A stretch of 64,000 nucleotides of DNA from Clostridium transplantifaecale (GCF_900626075.1 NZ_UYZY01000003.1:620001-684000); one strand, 5' to 3'; counted from the stretch's first letter, positions 54,307 through 63,159 are shown. Numbers and translations: made by a program. The notes: generated by a model not told the origin, from the letters alone.

Positions 54307-55071
54307 ATGGACTATGTAACATCACTGCTGTTTTTATGCCCGATTATGTTTCTGGCCAGCTTTGTGGATGCGATTTCGGGAGGGGGAGGACTTCTCTCAC
54401 TCCCGGCGTATCTCTTTACCGGCATGCCGGTACATAATGCGTATGCATGCAATAAGCTGTGCTGTAATATCAGCACGGCGATGTCGGCGGGAAGATATTT
54501 AAAAAACCACCTGATCGATATTAAGGCGGCTTCTTTTGTGGGGGCGGTCACGTTTTGCTGTTCCGTCCTGGCTTCCAGGATTGTACTCTGGATGCCGGAA
54601 CGGCCGCTCAGTTTAATGCTCCTCGGTTCCCTGCCGTTTGTGGCGGTTCTGATCCTGGTTAATAAAAAGTACCCGGAGGAGGATCATTCGGACGAGGTGG
54701 CCGGGACAAAGAAGATTGTCTTCTGGGTATTTACAGGACTGGTGATGGGAGCCTACGACGGCATGCTGGGGCCCGGTTCCGGGACGCTTGCTATTATTCT
54801 CTATACAAAACTTCTGCGCTACGATCTGACCAAGGCATCCGGCAATGCCAAGGTCGCCGTGTTCAGTTCCACGCTGGCCGGAACCCTGTCGTACCTGCTG
54901 GCGGGTAAGATACTCTGGAATTATGCGGTACCGGTCGCCATATGTGGAATTCTGGGCGGATATGTGGGCTCCGGGATGGCAATCCGAAAGGGAGCCAAAT
55001 TCATCCGCCCGATGATGCTTGTCATCGCGGCAGTGCTGATTATTAAATTATTTATAGAAATGCTGTTTTAA
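54307..55071 (+). CDS. TauE/SafE family exporter, second paralogue
   Basis: 254 residues, eight hydrophobic segments, family motifs FVDAISGGGGLLSLPAYL and GAYDGMLGPGSGTLAII. It is a different protein from the TauE at 25098 and lies away from the sulfonate locus, between cell-wall genes and an MFS exporter. Cargo unknown. The ATG has GGAGAAG upstream. Confidence 0.88.
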   Translation: MDYVTSLLFLCPIMFLASFVDAISGGGGLLSLPAYLFTGMPVHNAYACNKLCCNISTAMSAGRYLKNHLIDIKAASFVGAVTFCCSVLASRIVLWMPERPLSLMLLGSLPFVAVLILVNKKYPEEDHSDEVAGTKKIVFWVFTGLVMGAYDGMLGPGSGTLAIILYTKLLRYDLTKASGNAKVAVFSSTLAGTLSYLLAGKILWNYAVPVAICGILGGYVGSGMAIRKGAKFIRPMMLVIAAVLIIKLFIEMLF

Positions 55072-55171
55072 GATAAAGCCGTAAAAGAGCATCGTTACAG
55101 TTCCTTTCACAGACAGCAACAGAGTAAAACAGTGAGCAGTAACAGATTTAAACATGAGGGAGGATCAAGAG

Positions 55172-55213
55172 ATGAAACTCTGCATTGACAGAACTCCATG
55201 CAAAGTCTTGTAA
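55172..55213 (+). CDS. Putative 13-residue leader peptide MKLCIDRTPCKVL
   Basis: Short frame ATG to TAA with GGGAGG eight bases before the start, in the 286-bp gap before the MFS exporter. Its last six codons lie in a foldable region: CTCCATGCAA (55194-55203) pairs with TTGCATGGAG (55223-55232). Mef/Erm-type resistance genes often have such translated leaders that sense stalled ribosomes. An in-frame ATG at 55154 has no good site. Confidence 0.6.
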   Translation: MKLCIDRTPCKVL

Positions 55214-55354
55214 CGGACGGGATTGCATGGAGGAATGAATAAGCGTCAATATTTCGTCCGCAGGACTTTGCACTTAAACCGAACATAACAGTTCAGGAAC
55301 GATTGAACCGTTACATCCAAAATATGAGACGGTTACGGTAAAAGGAGCAAAGTC
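55194..55354 (+). promoter_or_regulatory. Foldable leader with alternative pairings before the MFS gene
   Basis: Octamer GCAAAGTC occurs at 55200-55207 (within the leader frame) and again at 55347-55354, between the Shine-Dalgarno AGGAG and the start codon. Its complement GACTTTGC lies between at 55264-55271 and can pair with only one copy at a time. CGGACG (55214-55219) and CGTCCG (55255-55260) extend the first pairing. A third dyad TAACAGTTCA/TGAACCGTTA is at 55286-55314. This fits a translational attenuator. Confidence 0.6.
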
Positions 55355-55357
55355 ATT

Positions 55358-56677
55358 ATGAATCAGAATAATAGAAGTAACAGATATGGTAAGATAAAAG
55401 ATGCGTTAAAAAGCCTGCGGGTTTTTCTGGCGCTCTGGAGCACACAGGCCTTTTCCACCCTAGGCAGCTCCATGACGAATTTTGCACTGATTATATGGTC
55501 TTATGAGCGGCAGGGCTCGGCGCTTACTACGGCGTTTCTGGCAGTCTGCTCCTATGCACCCTATGTTATTTTAAGTATTTTTGCCGGGGTTCTCAGCGAT
55601 AAGTGGAACAAAAAGAGAACCATGCTCGTGTGTGACACCCTGGCGGCCGTTATGACCCTGATTGTATGGAATCTTTTAAGGACCGGCAATCTGGAAATAT
55701 GGCATCTCTACATGATTAATGCGGTAAATGGTATGGCTAATTCCGTACAGCAGCCGGCTTCAGAGGTTGCGGTCAGTCTGCTGACGCCGAAAGAGCAGTA
55801 CCAGCGTGTCGGAGGGCTGAGGGCATTTTCGAATTCACTTGTTACAATCCTGACTCCGGTGATTGCTACGGCGGTTTTGGCGTTTGCAGGGATGGATGCG
55901 GTGATCCTGTTTGACTTTATCAGTTTTTCCGTGGCCTTTATCACGCTGGCTCTTTTTATCAAAGTGCCGGAGACGTCCTGTAAACAGGGAGAAAAAGAAG
56001 AGAGCTTCCGGGAATCTGCGGGAGAGGGGCTTAAGTTCCTCCGGGAAAACAGGGGAATTCTGGGTCTGATTCTCTTTCTGGCAGCCATCAACCTGCTGGC
56101 CTCGATTTATGAAGCGGCCCTTCCCGCCATGCTGCTTTCACGGGCGGGCGGCGGAAAGACGGCCCTCGGCCTGGTCAATACCTTTACCGGCATTGCAAGC
56201 CTTACGGGAAGCATCTTTGCATCCTTATTTCCGGCGCCAAAGAACCGCGTCAGGACGATCTGCAATTCCCTTCTGTTTTCCATGTGTACGGAAAATTTCT
56301 TCCTGGCATTCGGAAGAACCGTGCCGGTATGGTGTCTCGGGGCGGTCCTCGGATGGCTGACGATCCCGTTTATGAACGCCAACATGGATGTGCTGTTTCG
56401 GACCAATATACCGGTTCAGATGCAGGGAAGAGTTTATTCGGTAAGGAATTCCCTGCAGTTTTTCACCATCCCGCTCGGTTATCTGCTCGGCGGCGTGCTG
56501 GTGGATAAGGTGTTTGAACCGTTAATGAAGGTTCAGGGGCCGATGAGCCCGGCGGTCATGATGTTCGGGTCGGGAAAAGGGTCCGGCGCGGCAATGCTTT
56601 ACTGCATCCTGGGTTTTGCCGGAGTGTTGGTCTGCCTGTATTTCAGAAGGAACCGGGATATCAGGAACCTGGAATAA
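55358..56677 (+). CDS. MFS exporter, macrolide-efflux (Mef) like
   Basis: 439 residues with about 12 membrane segments of the MFS_3 type that includes Mef macrolide exporters. Recognisable parts are LALWSTQAFSTLGSSMTNFAL, the A-motif-like GVLSDKWNKKRTML and NGMANSVQQPASEVAVSLL. The overall resemblance to Mef(A) is family level and does not prove macrolide transport. The leader peptide and foldable RNA before it support induction by a ribosome-binding compound. SD AGGAG eleven bases before the ATG. Confidence 0.88.
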   Translation: MNQNNRSNRYGKIKDALKSLRVFLALWSTQAFSTLGSSMTNFALIIWSYERQGSALTTAFLAVCSYAPYVILSIFAGVLSDKWNKKRTMLVCDTLAAVMTLIVWNLLRTGNLEIWHLYMINAVNGMANSVQQPASEVAVSLLTPKEQYQRVGGLRAFSNSLVTILTPVIATAVLAFAGMDAVILFDFISFSVAFITLALFIKVPETSCKQGEKEESFRESAGEGLKFLRENRGILGLILFLAAINLLASIYEAALPAMLLSRAGGGKTALGLVNTFTGIASLTGSIFASLFPAPKNRVRTICNSLLFSMCTENFFLAFGRTVPVWCLGAVLGWLTIPFMNANMDVLFRTNIPVQMQGRVYSVRNSLQFFTIPLGYLLGGVLVDKVFEPLMKVQGPMSPAVMMFGSGKGSGAAMLYCILGFAGVLVCLYFRRNRDIRNLE

Positions 56678-56710
56678 GAAGCGGTACGTGAAATATATAA
56701 TTACCCTTAT

Positions 56711-56754
56711 AAAAAACGTTCCGGCGCTGTTCATTCAGCGCCGGAACGTTTTTT
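56711..56754. terminator. Bidirectional terminator
   Basis: AAAAAACGTTCCGGCGCTG and CAGCGCCGGAACGTTTTTT form a perfect 19-base inverted repeat with a six-base loop, between the MFS exporter and the minus-strand Nudix gene. Confidence 0.92.
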
Positions 56755-56809
56755 GTCCGGTGTCCTGTTTAATTGACTATAAAAAGCCTGCAAAGCATGC
56801 TTTCCGTTT

Positions 56810-57262
56810 TCAAAAATATTTCTTATTACCCCACAAATTACTTTTCTTCAAATCCAGATATTCGTTGTATGCTTTTTCTAATATCTGCTTTTCGTTGGAA
56901 AACTTCAGCAGATGGAAGGCTTCATAGAATTTATAATATCCGGAGTCGATAAAATATTCCTCCCGCTGTGGTTTACTGTAATAGCTGTCAGCCATCATCA
57001 GATACCAGTGTACATCTTTCTCCACCATATCCTGGGGAGTGTTGAACGTGTACTGGCTCTTACCGATGTATTTAATGATGGAGGCCGTAACGCCTGTCTC
57101 CTCCTTTACCTCCCGGAGTGCCGTTTCCTTGTAATCTTCACCCGGTTCTACAGTTCCCTTTGGTAAAACCCAACCTTCATATTTGTTCTTGTAGTTCTTA
57201 TATAAAACCAGAATTTTACCTCGAAAAATAACCACACCGCCGCAGCTCGTTGCCTCAATCAT
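56810..57262 (-). CDS. Nudix hydrolase
   Basis: 150 residues. The Nudix box is complete: G-TVEPG-E-...REVKEETG, with the metal-binding glutamates in REVKEE. Such enzymes cleave nucleoside diphosphate derivatives; the N-terminal SCGGVVIFRGKILVLY looks like the group that acts on ADP-ribose or diadenosine polyphosphates. Substrate unknown. RBS AGGAGG nine bases before the ATG. Confidence 0.93.
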   Translation of the reverse strand: MIEATSCGGVVIFRGKILVLYKNYKNKYEGWVLPKGTVEPGEDYKETALREVKEETGVTASIIKYIGKSQYTFNTPQDMVEKDVHWYLMMADSYYSKPQREEYFIDSGYYKFYEAFHLLKFSNEKQILEKAYNEYLDLKKSNLWGNKKYF

Positions 57263-57299
57263 TGCAATTCCTCCTGGTGTGTCAGCTTATATTGCATCA

Positions 57300-57328
57300 A
57301 GTATACCGCTTTTTACGACAATATGCAA
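57300..57328 (-). promoter_or_regulatory. Sigma-A promoter of the Nudix gene
   Basis: On the minus strand TTGCAT (57328-57323), 17-base spacer, TATACT (57305-57300). Confidence 0.7.
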
Positions 57329-57500
57329 GACAGACTGTTAAGAAGTTATTGGGTATTCCGCACTCAATAACTCGTTTAATACCATTCCCATTCCTTTGTA
57401 TAAACAAATACTTATCAGAAGTTTGGACAAAATAAATATATTTTTAATCGAATCGTCATATATTGGTAAAGAAACTGAAACTTATTTTTTAAGGAGGATT

Positions 57501-58127
57501 ATGATTAAGAAGATATTATGCATATTACCGGTAATTACACTTTTGTACATGGCGCCGGGAGCGTTATTTGCAGCGGAAGGCGATGCGGCAGGCCAGGAAC
57601 AGGCGGCCGTTGTGACGGAAGCCTATGGACCGGCTTCGGAGGCTCTTACTGATGAAACGCAAACCGCGGTAAACGCCGATGCCACAGCCCAGGCAGGGAC
57701 AGAGCAGGGAGAGCAGCCTGCAGCCCAGCCGGCGCAGGAAACGCAGACGGAAGGGACGGATGAGGCGCTGACCCAGCCGGTTGCTTCCTACACGGAAGAA
57801 GACCTCTATGTGATGGCCCATGTGCTGGCTGGCGAGTGCCAGAGCTGCCCGGATCAGGAACAGTTATACGTCGGTTCCGTTGTTTTAAACAGAAGGAACC
57901 ATCCTTCGTTCCCAAACTCGGTTAAAGGAGTTGTCTTCCAGAAAGGCCAGTATTCCTGTACCAGGGACGGCAATTATTACAGAGAGCCGACCGACAGAAA
58001 CTGGGCCAATGCAAAATCGCTTCTGGAGAATGGCAGCGTCCTTCCCGCCAATGTCATCTGGCAGTCCGGCGGAAGACAGGGAAAAGGCGTCTATGTGAAA
58101 ACAAAGTGGCATTACTACTGCTATTAA
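57501..58127 (+). CDS. SleB-like cell wall hydrolase
   Basis: 208 residues. Signal peptide (MIKKILCILPVITLLYMAPG, cleavage near AEGDAA), then an Ala/Gln/Glu-rich linker of about 65 residues, then a Hydrolase_2 (SleB) domain with ELYVMAHVLAGE-like start EDLYVMAHVLAGECQSCP and LNRRNHPSFPNSVKGVVFQ. The active glutamate is in LAGE. In Bacillus such enzymes degrade spore cortex during germination. The start is set by AAGGAGG six bases before the ATG; a longer frame from 57396 lacks a signal. Confidence 0.9.
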   Translation: MIKKILCILPVITLLYMAPGALFAAEGDAAGQEQAAVVTEAYGPASEALTDETQTAVNADATAQAGTEQGEQPAAQPAQETQTEGTDEALTQPVASYTEEDLYVMAHVLAGECQSCPDQEQLYVGSVVLNRRNHPSFPNSVKGVVFQKGQYSCTRDGNYYREPTDRNWANAKSLLENGSVLPANVIWQSGGRQGKGVYVKTKWHYYCY

Positions 58128-58205
58128 TTACCTGTTCTTTTTCGTGAAAATATGCTAATCTTAATAACAAGTCTATAATCAGTTTTAACAAAGGAGACAG
58201 AAGAT

Positions 58206-59690
58206 ATGAGTGAAACATTTGAGAAATTAAGTGGATACCTGGAAAAAGCCATGGCCATCCAGGCTTCTATGGTATTGTTTGAGTGGGATAATGAGACTCT
58301 GGCCCCGAAGGAAGCTGCACCTTATACTTCCAGGGTGATTGGTTCCCTGTCGGAGCAGTATATGGAAATCATGACATCGGAGGATGTGAAGAAGCTGGTA
58401 AAAGCCTGCGGGCAGGAGAGCGGGCTCACAGAGACAGAAGAAGCTATTGTCCGTGAGGCGGCGGAAGAGATTGAGAAACTGGAATGCATCCCTGCGCAGG
58501 AATACCGCGAGTTCGCGGAGCTGACATCTAAAGCCACCAGAGTCTGGGCTGAGGCTAAAAAAGAGAAAAACTTCAAAAAGTATGCCCCGATTCTGAAAGA
58601 AATCGTGGATTACCAGAAAAAATTTGCCTCTTATCGGGCAAAAGAGGGACAGAAGCTCTATGATGTGATGCTGGATTCCTTTGAAAAAGGTTTTGATATG
58701 AAAAACCTGGACCAGTTCTTCGACGAGCTGAAAAAGAACATTGTGCCCATGCTGCACGATGCTGCGGAGCGCTCCAAAAAAGTGGACGACAGTTTTTTGA
58801 CGGCCGAATATCCCGTGCAGGCACAGGAGGAAGTGGCACATTTCCTGGCCGAATATGTGGGACTCGATTTTGACAAAGGAGTCCTGGCGGTCAGCGCCCA
58901 TCCGTTTACGACAAACCTGCACAACCACGATGTGAGGATTACAACTCATTACGGAGATAAGATCGATTCCTCCATCTTTTCCGTCATCCATGAAACAGGC
59001 CATGCCCTCTACGAGCTTGGAATCCGCGACGATCTGACGCAGACCCTTGTGGGACAGGGAGCCTCAATGGGAATGCATGAGTGCCAGTCGCGTTTCTTTG
59101 AAAATATCATCGGCAGGAACAAAGCATTCTGGGAGCCGATTTATGATACGGTGGCAGACATGTTCGGAGTTCCGTTAAAGAGCGTGAGCCTGGATGCCTT
59201 TATCAATGCAGTGAATAAGACAATCCCCGGCCTTATCAGAACCGAGGCGGATGAGCTTTCCTATGCCCTCCATGTCCTGGTGCGTTATGAGATAGAAAAG
59301 ATGATTATCGAAGACAACGTGGAGATAGAGAAACTGCCGGAAATCTGGAACAAAAAATATGAGGAATACCTGGGAGTCCGTCCGGAAAACGACGCGGAGG
59401 GAATCCTTCAGGATATCCACTGGTCACAGGGGTCCTTCGGCTATTTCCCGTCCTATGCCCTGGGAAGCGCTTTCGGCGCGCAGATCTACCATACGATGAA
59501 GCAGGAGATGGACGTGGAGGAACTGCTCAGGGAGGGCAAACTTGAGGAGATCAGGAAATACCTCAGGGACAGAATCCACCAGTACGGCAAACTGAAAAAC
59601 AGCAGACAGATCCTGAAGGATGTAACGGGCGAAGATTTTACCCCGAAATATTATATCGAATACCTGCGTGAGAAATACGGAGCAAAATAG
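58206..59690 (+). CDS. M32 metallocarboxypeptidase
   Basis: 494 residues, full length for Taq-type carboxypeptidases. The zinc motif HETGH (HEXXH, about residue 262) and the third ligand further on in the MGMHECQSRFFEN stretch are intact, as is the conserved GLIRTEADELSYALH. It removes C-terminal residues from peptides in the cytosol. ATG follows AAAGGAGA. It is a single-gene unit ended by the terminator at 59717. Confidence 0.95.
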   Translation: MSETFEKLSGYLEKAMAIQASMVLFEWDNETLAPKEAAPYTSRVIGSLSEQYMEIMTSEDVKKLVKACGQESGLTETEEAIVREAAEEIEKLECIPAQEYREFAELTSKATRVWAEAKKEKNFKKYAPILKEIVDYQKKFASYRAKEGQKLYDVMLDSFEKGFDMKNLDQFFDELKKNIVPMLHDAAERSKKVDDSFLTAEYPVQAQEEVAHFLAEYVGLDFDKGVLAVSAHPFTTNLHNHDVRITTHYGDKIDSSIFSVIHETGHALYELGIRDDLTQTLVGQGASMGMHECQSRFFENIIGRNKAFWEPIYDTVADMFGVPLKSVSLDAFINAVNKTIPGLIRTEADELSYALHVLVRYEIEKMIIEDNVEIEKLPEIWNKKYEEYLGVRPENDAEGILQDIHWSQGSFGYFPSYALGSAFGAQIYHTMKQEMDVEELLREGKLEEIRKYLRDRIHQYGKLKNSRQILKDVTGEDFTPKYYIEYLREKYGAK

Positions 59691-59716
59691 AATTTTATAA
59701 CAGTGTTTTACGAATA

Positions 59717-59754
59717 AACCCCTGAGGCCATAATGATATGATACCTCAGGGGTT
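59717..59754. terminator. Terminator after the M32 gene
   Basis: AACCCCTGAGG (59717-59727) pairs with CCTCAGGGGTT (59744-59754), followed by AAATTG. The T run is weak but the stem is strong. Confidence 0.7.
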
Positions 59755-59844
59755 AAATTGTTTATAGGGGGGACGGATGTCAGGGAAAAGGCCGTCGGCA
59801 GATTATGCAGATAAAGAGCCGCGCCGGATCCGGCGCCTGTCCCT

Positions 59845-60675
59845 TTATCTGTCTCTCTGTTTACGGCTGAATTTCATATGCCGGTTAACCTCAGCGCCCA
59901 GAAAAAGAATACAGATACAGAAGTAGAGCCACAGCATCAGAATTACAACGGCCGCAAGGCTGCCGTACATATAAGAAAATCTCTTAAAATGATTAAAATA
60001 GATGGAAAACCCGTAGGAACACACAATCCATCCGCCCGTGGAGAACAGTGCGCCGGGAAGCTGGTGGCGGAGCGTCTGCTTCTCATAGGGAAGGAAGGTA
60101 TAAAGCGCCATGAAGAAGACAATCAGGATTGCCAAAGCAATCAGGGCGCGCAGGCTGAGCAGGTAAGGCGCGATCCGGTTGAGGATCGGCAGGTAGCGCA
60201 GCAGCAGCTTCTGAAGCGAAGAACCGAATACCATCAGCACAAGGGACATGATGCACACCAAGATAAAGACAATGGTATACCCGGAGTTGATGAGACGGCT
60301 GATTACATAATTTCTGCGTTTGTTGCAGTCGATAATACGGTTGAGTCCGCGCTCAATCCCCAGCATTCCGCGGGAGGCCGACCAGATCGTGGCGATGGTG
60401 GTTACCGACAGGATGGCGGCCGGAGCCGTCGTATACAGATCGGTGACGATCGATTCCACCAGAGGATACACCTTGGCGGGAAAGAGCCTGGATATCACCA
60501 GCAGCAGATCACCCTGGGTTATCGTGGGGATCAACTGGATGGTTGTCAGCAGGATCATGATAAAGGGAAAGAAGGACAGAACAATAAAGAATGAGGCTTG
60601 GGCCGCATAGACCGTAATCTCATCCTTTACAAATTCATCGTAAATTTTCTTGCACTGTACGATAAAATAAATCAT
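59845..60675 (-). CDS. YihY/BrkB family membrane protein
   Basis: 276 residues with six membrane segments, as in YihY (once called RNase BN) and BrkB. Typical stretches are YAAQASFFIVLSFFPF near the start and PGALFSTGGWIVCSYGFSIY in the second half. Function unresolved; membrane transport has been proposed for the family. Promoter at 60712-60740. Adjacent to long palindrome copy 2. Confidence 0.93.
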   Translation of the reverse strand: MIYFIVQCKKIYDEFVKDEITVYAAQASFFIVLSFFPFIMILLTTIQLIPTITQGDLLLVISRLFPAKVYPLVESIVTDLYTTAPAAILSVTTIATIWSASRGMLGIERGLNRIIDCNKRRNYVISRLINSGYTIVFILVCIMSLVLMVFGSSLQKLLLRYLPILNRIAPYLLSLRALIALAILIVFFMALYTFLPYEKQTLRHQLPGALFSTGGWIVCSYGFSIYFNHFKRFSYMYGSLAAVVILMLWLYFCICILFLGAEVNRHMKFSRKQRDR

Positions 60676-60711
60676 AGAGCGTCTCCAATCGGTTCAATAA
60701 ATATAGTAATA

Positions 60712-60740
60712 ATATTACCATGTAGGCGGAAAAATAGCAA
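60712..60740 (-). promoter_or_regulatory. Sigma-A promoter of the yihY-like gene
   Basis: On the minus strand TTGCTA (60740-60735), 17-base spacer, TAATAT (60717-60712), about 35 bases before the start codon. Confidence 0.65.
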
Positions 60741-60760
60741 TTTAATTGAAAAATGGGAGG

Positions 60761-61042
60761 TTAGTTGAGATGCGAGGACGCCTCTGTAAGACGGCGGACG
60801 GGGGAGGGGTGGGGTGTGTATGAGTCTTCAGTCCCGGTTTGCAGGTTGTTGTGAGGGGGAATCCAGGAGAAAAAATTCCTACGGGGACTCGCTTTCGCTT
60901 GTGGAATGCGCAGCGGATGCTAGCTTCGTGTAAGACCTCAGCAAGCACCGGCGGATTCCAAGGTCCCCTTCGGAAAGTTTTCTCCTTCCTTCCCCCGGCA
61001 GGTTGTCGACGGGACTGAAGACTCAGCGAAGTGTGTTGCCCC
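60761..61042. repeat. Long imperfect palindrome, copy 2
   Basis: Nearly identical to copy 1 from TTAGTTGAG (60761) through GTGTGTTGCCCC (61042). The 203-bp core is bounded by GAGTCTTCAGTCCCG (60822-60836) and CGGGACTGAAGACTC (61010-61024). The outer right arm present in copy 1 is missing: the sequence turns to unrelated DNA after 61042, so this copy is truncated. Between it and copy 3 there is a small hairpin AGAGTAT/ATACTCT near 61160 and no gene. Confidence 0.85.
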
Positions 61043-61269
61043 GTCCGCCGGCTTCAGGGGCTGATTGTCTCTTTTGTCAAGTGTGGTGGTGGTATTGTCG
61101 CGGCTACGATATAGTCGTGATTCTTTTACATTTTAACGGCATTTTGGGCTGCATAAAAAGAGTATCAAAATAAATACTCTAAGATTATAAGATTATAAGT
61201 TTACATAGTCTCATAGCGAACAGGATGTAATTTTCAGTGATCCTGAGAAGCGTAGTGGCAGCGACAAGC

Positions 61270-61610
61270 GCCTCCCCCATTGAAGAAAGAGGACAGATCA
61301 GGCGCCGCAGGCCAGGAGCCGGGCAGCCGTCTTGGCGGAGTCTTTCGTCCCGGTCATAACCTTCCTGCGGGGAAGAAGGGAGAAAAAGATTCCGGAGGGA
61401 ACCTGGGAGTTCATTGGTACTTACCGAGGTCTTTTCGAGGTTAGTACCATTATGTACTCCAATGAGCGCGAGCGTTTCCCGCAGGAACTTTTTCTGCCCG
61501 TATTCCCCGCCCACGATCACCTGACGCCCGGGACGAAAGACTCATCGATCCCCCTCACCACCCCGGCCCCTGGCCTGACGGCGGCGTCCTCATTTCTCAA
61601 TCAAATCCCC
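61270..61610. repeat. Long imperfect palindrome, related divergent copy 3
   Basis: Inner arms GAGTCTTTCGTCCCGG (61338-61353) and CCGGGACGAAAGACTC (61528-61543) are a perfect 16-base inverted repeat around a 206-bp core. Inside, GGGAGAAAAAGATTCC pairs with GGAACTTTTTCTGCCC, and the apex is GGTACT..ACC/GGTTAGTACC. Outside, GGCCAGGAGCCGGG (about 61309) pairs with CCCGGCCCCTGGCC (about 61562). It shares layout and end motif with copies 1 and 2 but is diverged in sequence. Confidence 0.75.
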
Positions 61611-61611
61611 A

Positions 61612-61640
61612 TTGAAAAGGCCGTCGGGAACAAGTATAAT
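61612..61640 (+). promoter_or_regulatory. Sigma-A promoter of the MerR-fusion gene
   Basis: TTGAAA (61612-61617), 17-base spacer, TATAAT (61635-61640). The -35 box abuts the end of palindrome copy 3. A small hairpin CTCTCCG/CGGAGAG (61658-61679) lies in the leader. Confidence 0.8.
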
Positions 61641-61747
61641 GGAAAGATATGAACAGGCTCTCCGTCTTCGGGCGGAGAGAACGACAGCATGGGATTGAAG
61701 GCCGGGGGGAGACGGCCGTCAGGAACAGAAGATGGGGAGAGCAGCAG

Positions 61748-62980
61748 ATGAAGATAGGTGAATTCGCCAGAATGTGCGATGTTACGAAAGACACGGTCCG
61801 CTATTATGTGAATATCGGACTACTGATTCCAAGAATGCAGGGCAGTCAGATGAGCTTTGCGGAACGGGAGTACGAGGATTTTCATTATATCCAGAAACTC
61901 AAGGACATGCGGTTTAATATTAAGGAAATCCGGGCGTTTCTCTGCCTCAGAAGGATGTCTAACATGATTGAACCGGCCACCATCGACGAGTGTGTGGAGC
62001 TTTTGGGGGCAAAGAAGGAGAGCCTTTCGGAGGAGATGAAAACCATCGAAAACAGCATTCACCTGATTGAGGAGGAGATAGAAAATTTCGAAAAGAGGAA
62101 GAATGCTGAAAAAAGCGACCGCACCGGTGTGCCGATTAGCACAATCCCACTTCTAGTCTGTCCTCACTGCCGCCAGCATCTGAATATTGAAAATGCGGTA
62201 ATTAATTTCAAGTATATTTATGAAGGGGATCTGAGCTGTTCCTGCGGATACCACGCCAGGATTGAAGACGGCATTGTCAAGACAGAGAATATCTATGAGG
62301 GCACACACGACTGGCCGGATCTGCACCGTAAATTGTACCGTGAGATAGGGGAGAAGTGGGAAATCTACACCCAGAAATGCACCGACATGCTGATTGAACG
62401 GTTGGATGCGCAGGACTGGGGCGGCAAGGTGATCCTGGAGGCCAACATTAACGGATTTTTCTTTACCTATAATTATCTTCACCAGATGCCGAAAAACTGT
62501 ATTTATATTATTATAGATAAGTATCAGGAGGTTCTGGCCGCTTATAAAGAACTGTTTGAACAGCTTTATCCCGGACTGGATATTCTCTACATAGCGGATG
62601 CCTCGGAGAAACCTCCTGTTCAGGATAGCTGCGTCGATCTGTTCCTGAGCTTCTTCGGGGAAAATGAATATTCCTTCTATCATAAGCAGACCCAGCTGGA
62701 GGACATCCATCATCTGCTGAAGCCGGACGGAACGGTGCTGGGAGTATTCCAGGGTTTTGCACCGGAAGCGAAGAGCCGGAGGCTTTTGATCGAACGGTAT
62801 CCGGAGGGAAATAAGAAACTGGCCGATATCGAGGCCCTGAGGGAAGGATATAAGAATTGCGGGTATAGGCTGTCCGAAACCGAAATGGGAAAAGTGATGA
62901 AAACAGAAGATCACCATATGTATATCTGTCATTTGGACGGAGAACCACTCACAATGTACTGTTATGAAGCAAAACGGTAA
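61748..62980 (+). CDS. MerR regulator fused to zinc ribbon and methyltransferase-like domain
   Basis: 410 residues. N-terminal MerR DNA-binding domain (1-75; MKIGEFARMCDVTKDTVRYY), a coiled-coil dimer helix (about 85-125), a zinc ribbon with C138/C141 (CPHC) and C164/C166 (CSC), and a C-terminal domain of about 200 residues. The tail has a Rossmann-like order of strands (YIIIDKYQEVLAAYKEL, LDILYIADASEKPP, CVDLFLSFFGENE, LLKPDGTVLGVFQGF) that looks like a class I methyltransferase whose SAM-binding glycine loop is degraded. The ligand is unknown. ATG chosen at the MerR start after GGGGAGAG. Confidence 0.88.
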   Translation: MKIGEFARMCDVTKDTVRYYVNIGLLIPRMQGSQMSFAEREYEDFHYIQKLKDMRFNIKEIRAFLCLRRMSNMIEPATIDECVELLGAKKESLSEEMKTIENSIHLIEEEIENFEKRKNAEKSDRTGVPISTIPLLVCPHCRQHLNIENAVINFKYIYEGDLSCSCGYHARIEDGIVKTENIYEGTHDWPDLHRKLYREIGEKWEIYTQKCTDMLIERLDAQDWGGKVILEANINGFFFTYNYLHQMPKNCIYIIIDKYQEVLAAYKELFEQLYPGLDILYIADASEKPPVQDSCVDLFLSFFGENEYSFYHKQTQLEDIHHLLKPDGTVLGVFQGFAPEAKSRRLLIERYPEGNKKLADIEALREGYKNCGYRLSETEMGKVMKTEDHHMYICHLDGEPLTMYCYEAKR

Positions 62981-63019
62981 TCCGTGCGCAGTGTCTGCAG
63001 GTAACCGCCATCACCGAAT

Positions 63020-63063
63020 AAAGAGAGAAAAGGTGGAGTGCACTCCATCTTTTCTCTCTTTTT
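63020..63063. terminator. Terminator between the MerR-fusion gene and eutH
   Basis: AAAGAGAGAAAAG..TGGAGTG and CACTCCA..CTTTTCTCTCTTTTT form a long, nearly perfect inverted repeat with T5. Confidence 0.88.
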
Positions 63064-63159
63064 GCCGTGCAATGGGGATTGACATTTATCGGACTTCAGG
63101 TTGTAGGATGAGAAAAACTAAATTTTCAGTGACAGGATGGAGAAAAGAGAGGAAAAAGT

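Noticed and set aside
55185..55214. TTGACA with TGTAAC as an internal promoter in the MFS leader
   Set aside because: The -10 is poor, and the bases are better explained as codons of the leader peptide and as the hairpin arm.
60761..61610. CRISPR array
   Set aside because: The repeats are few, long and palindromic, not short direct repeats with spacers, and no cas gene is present.
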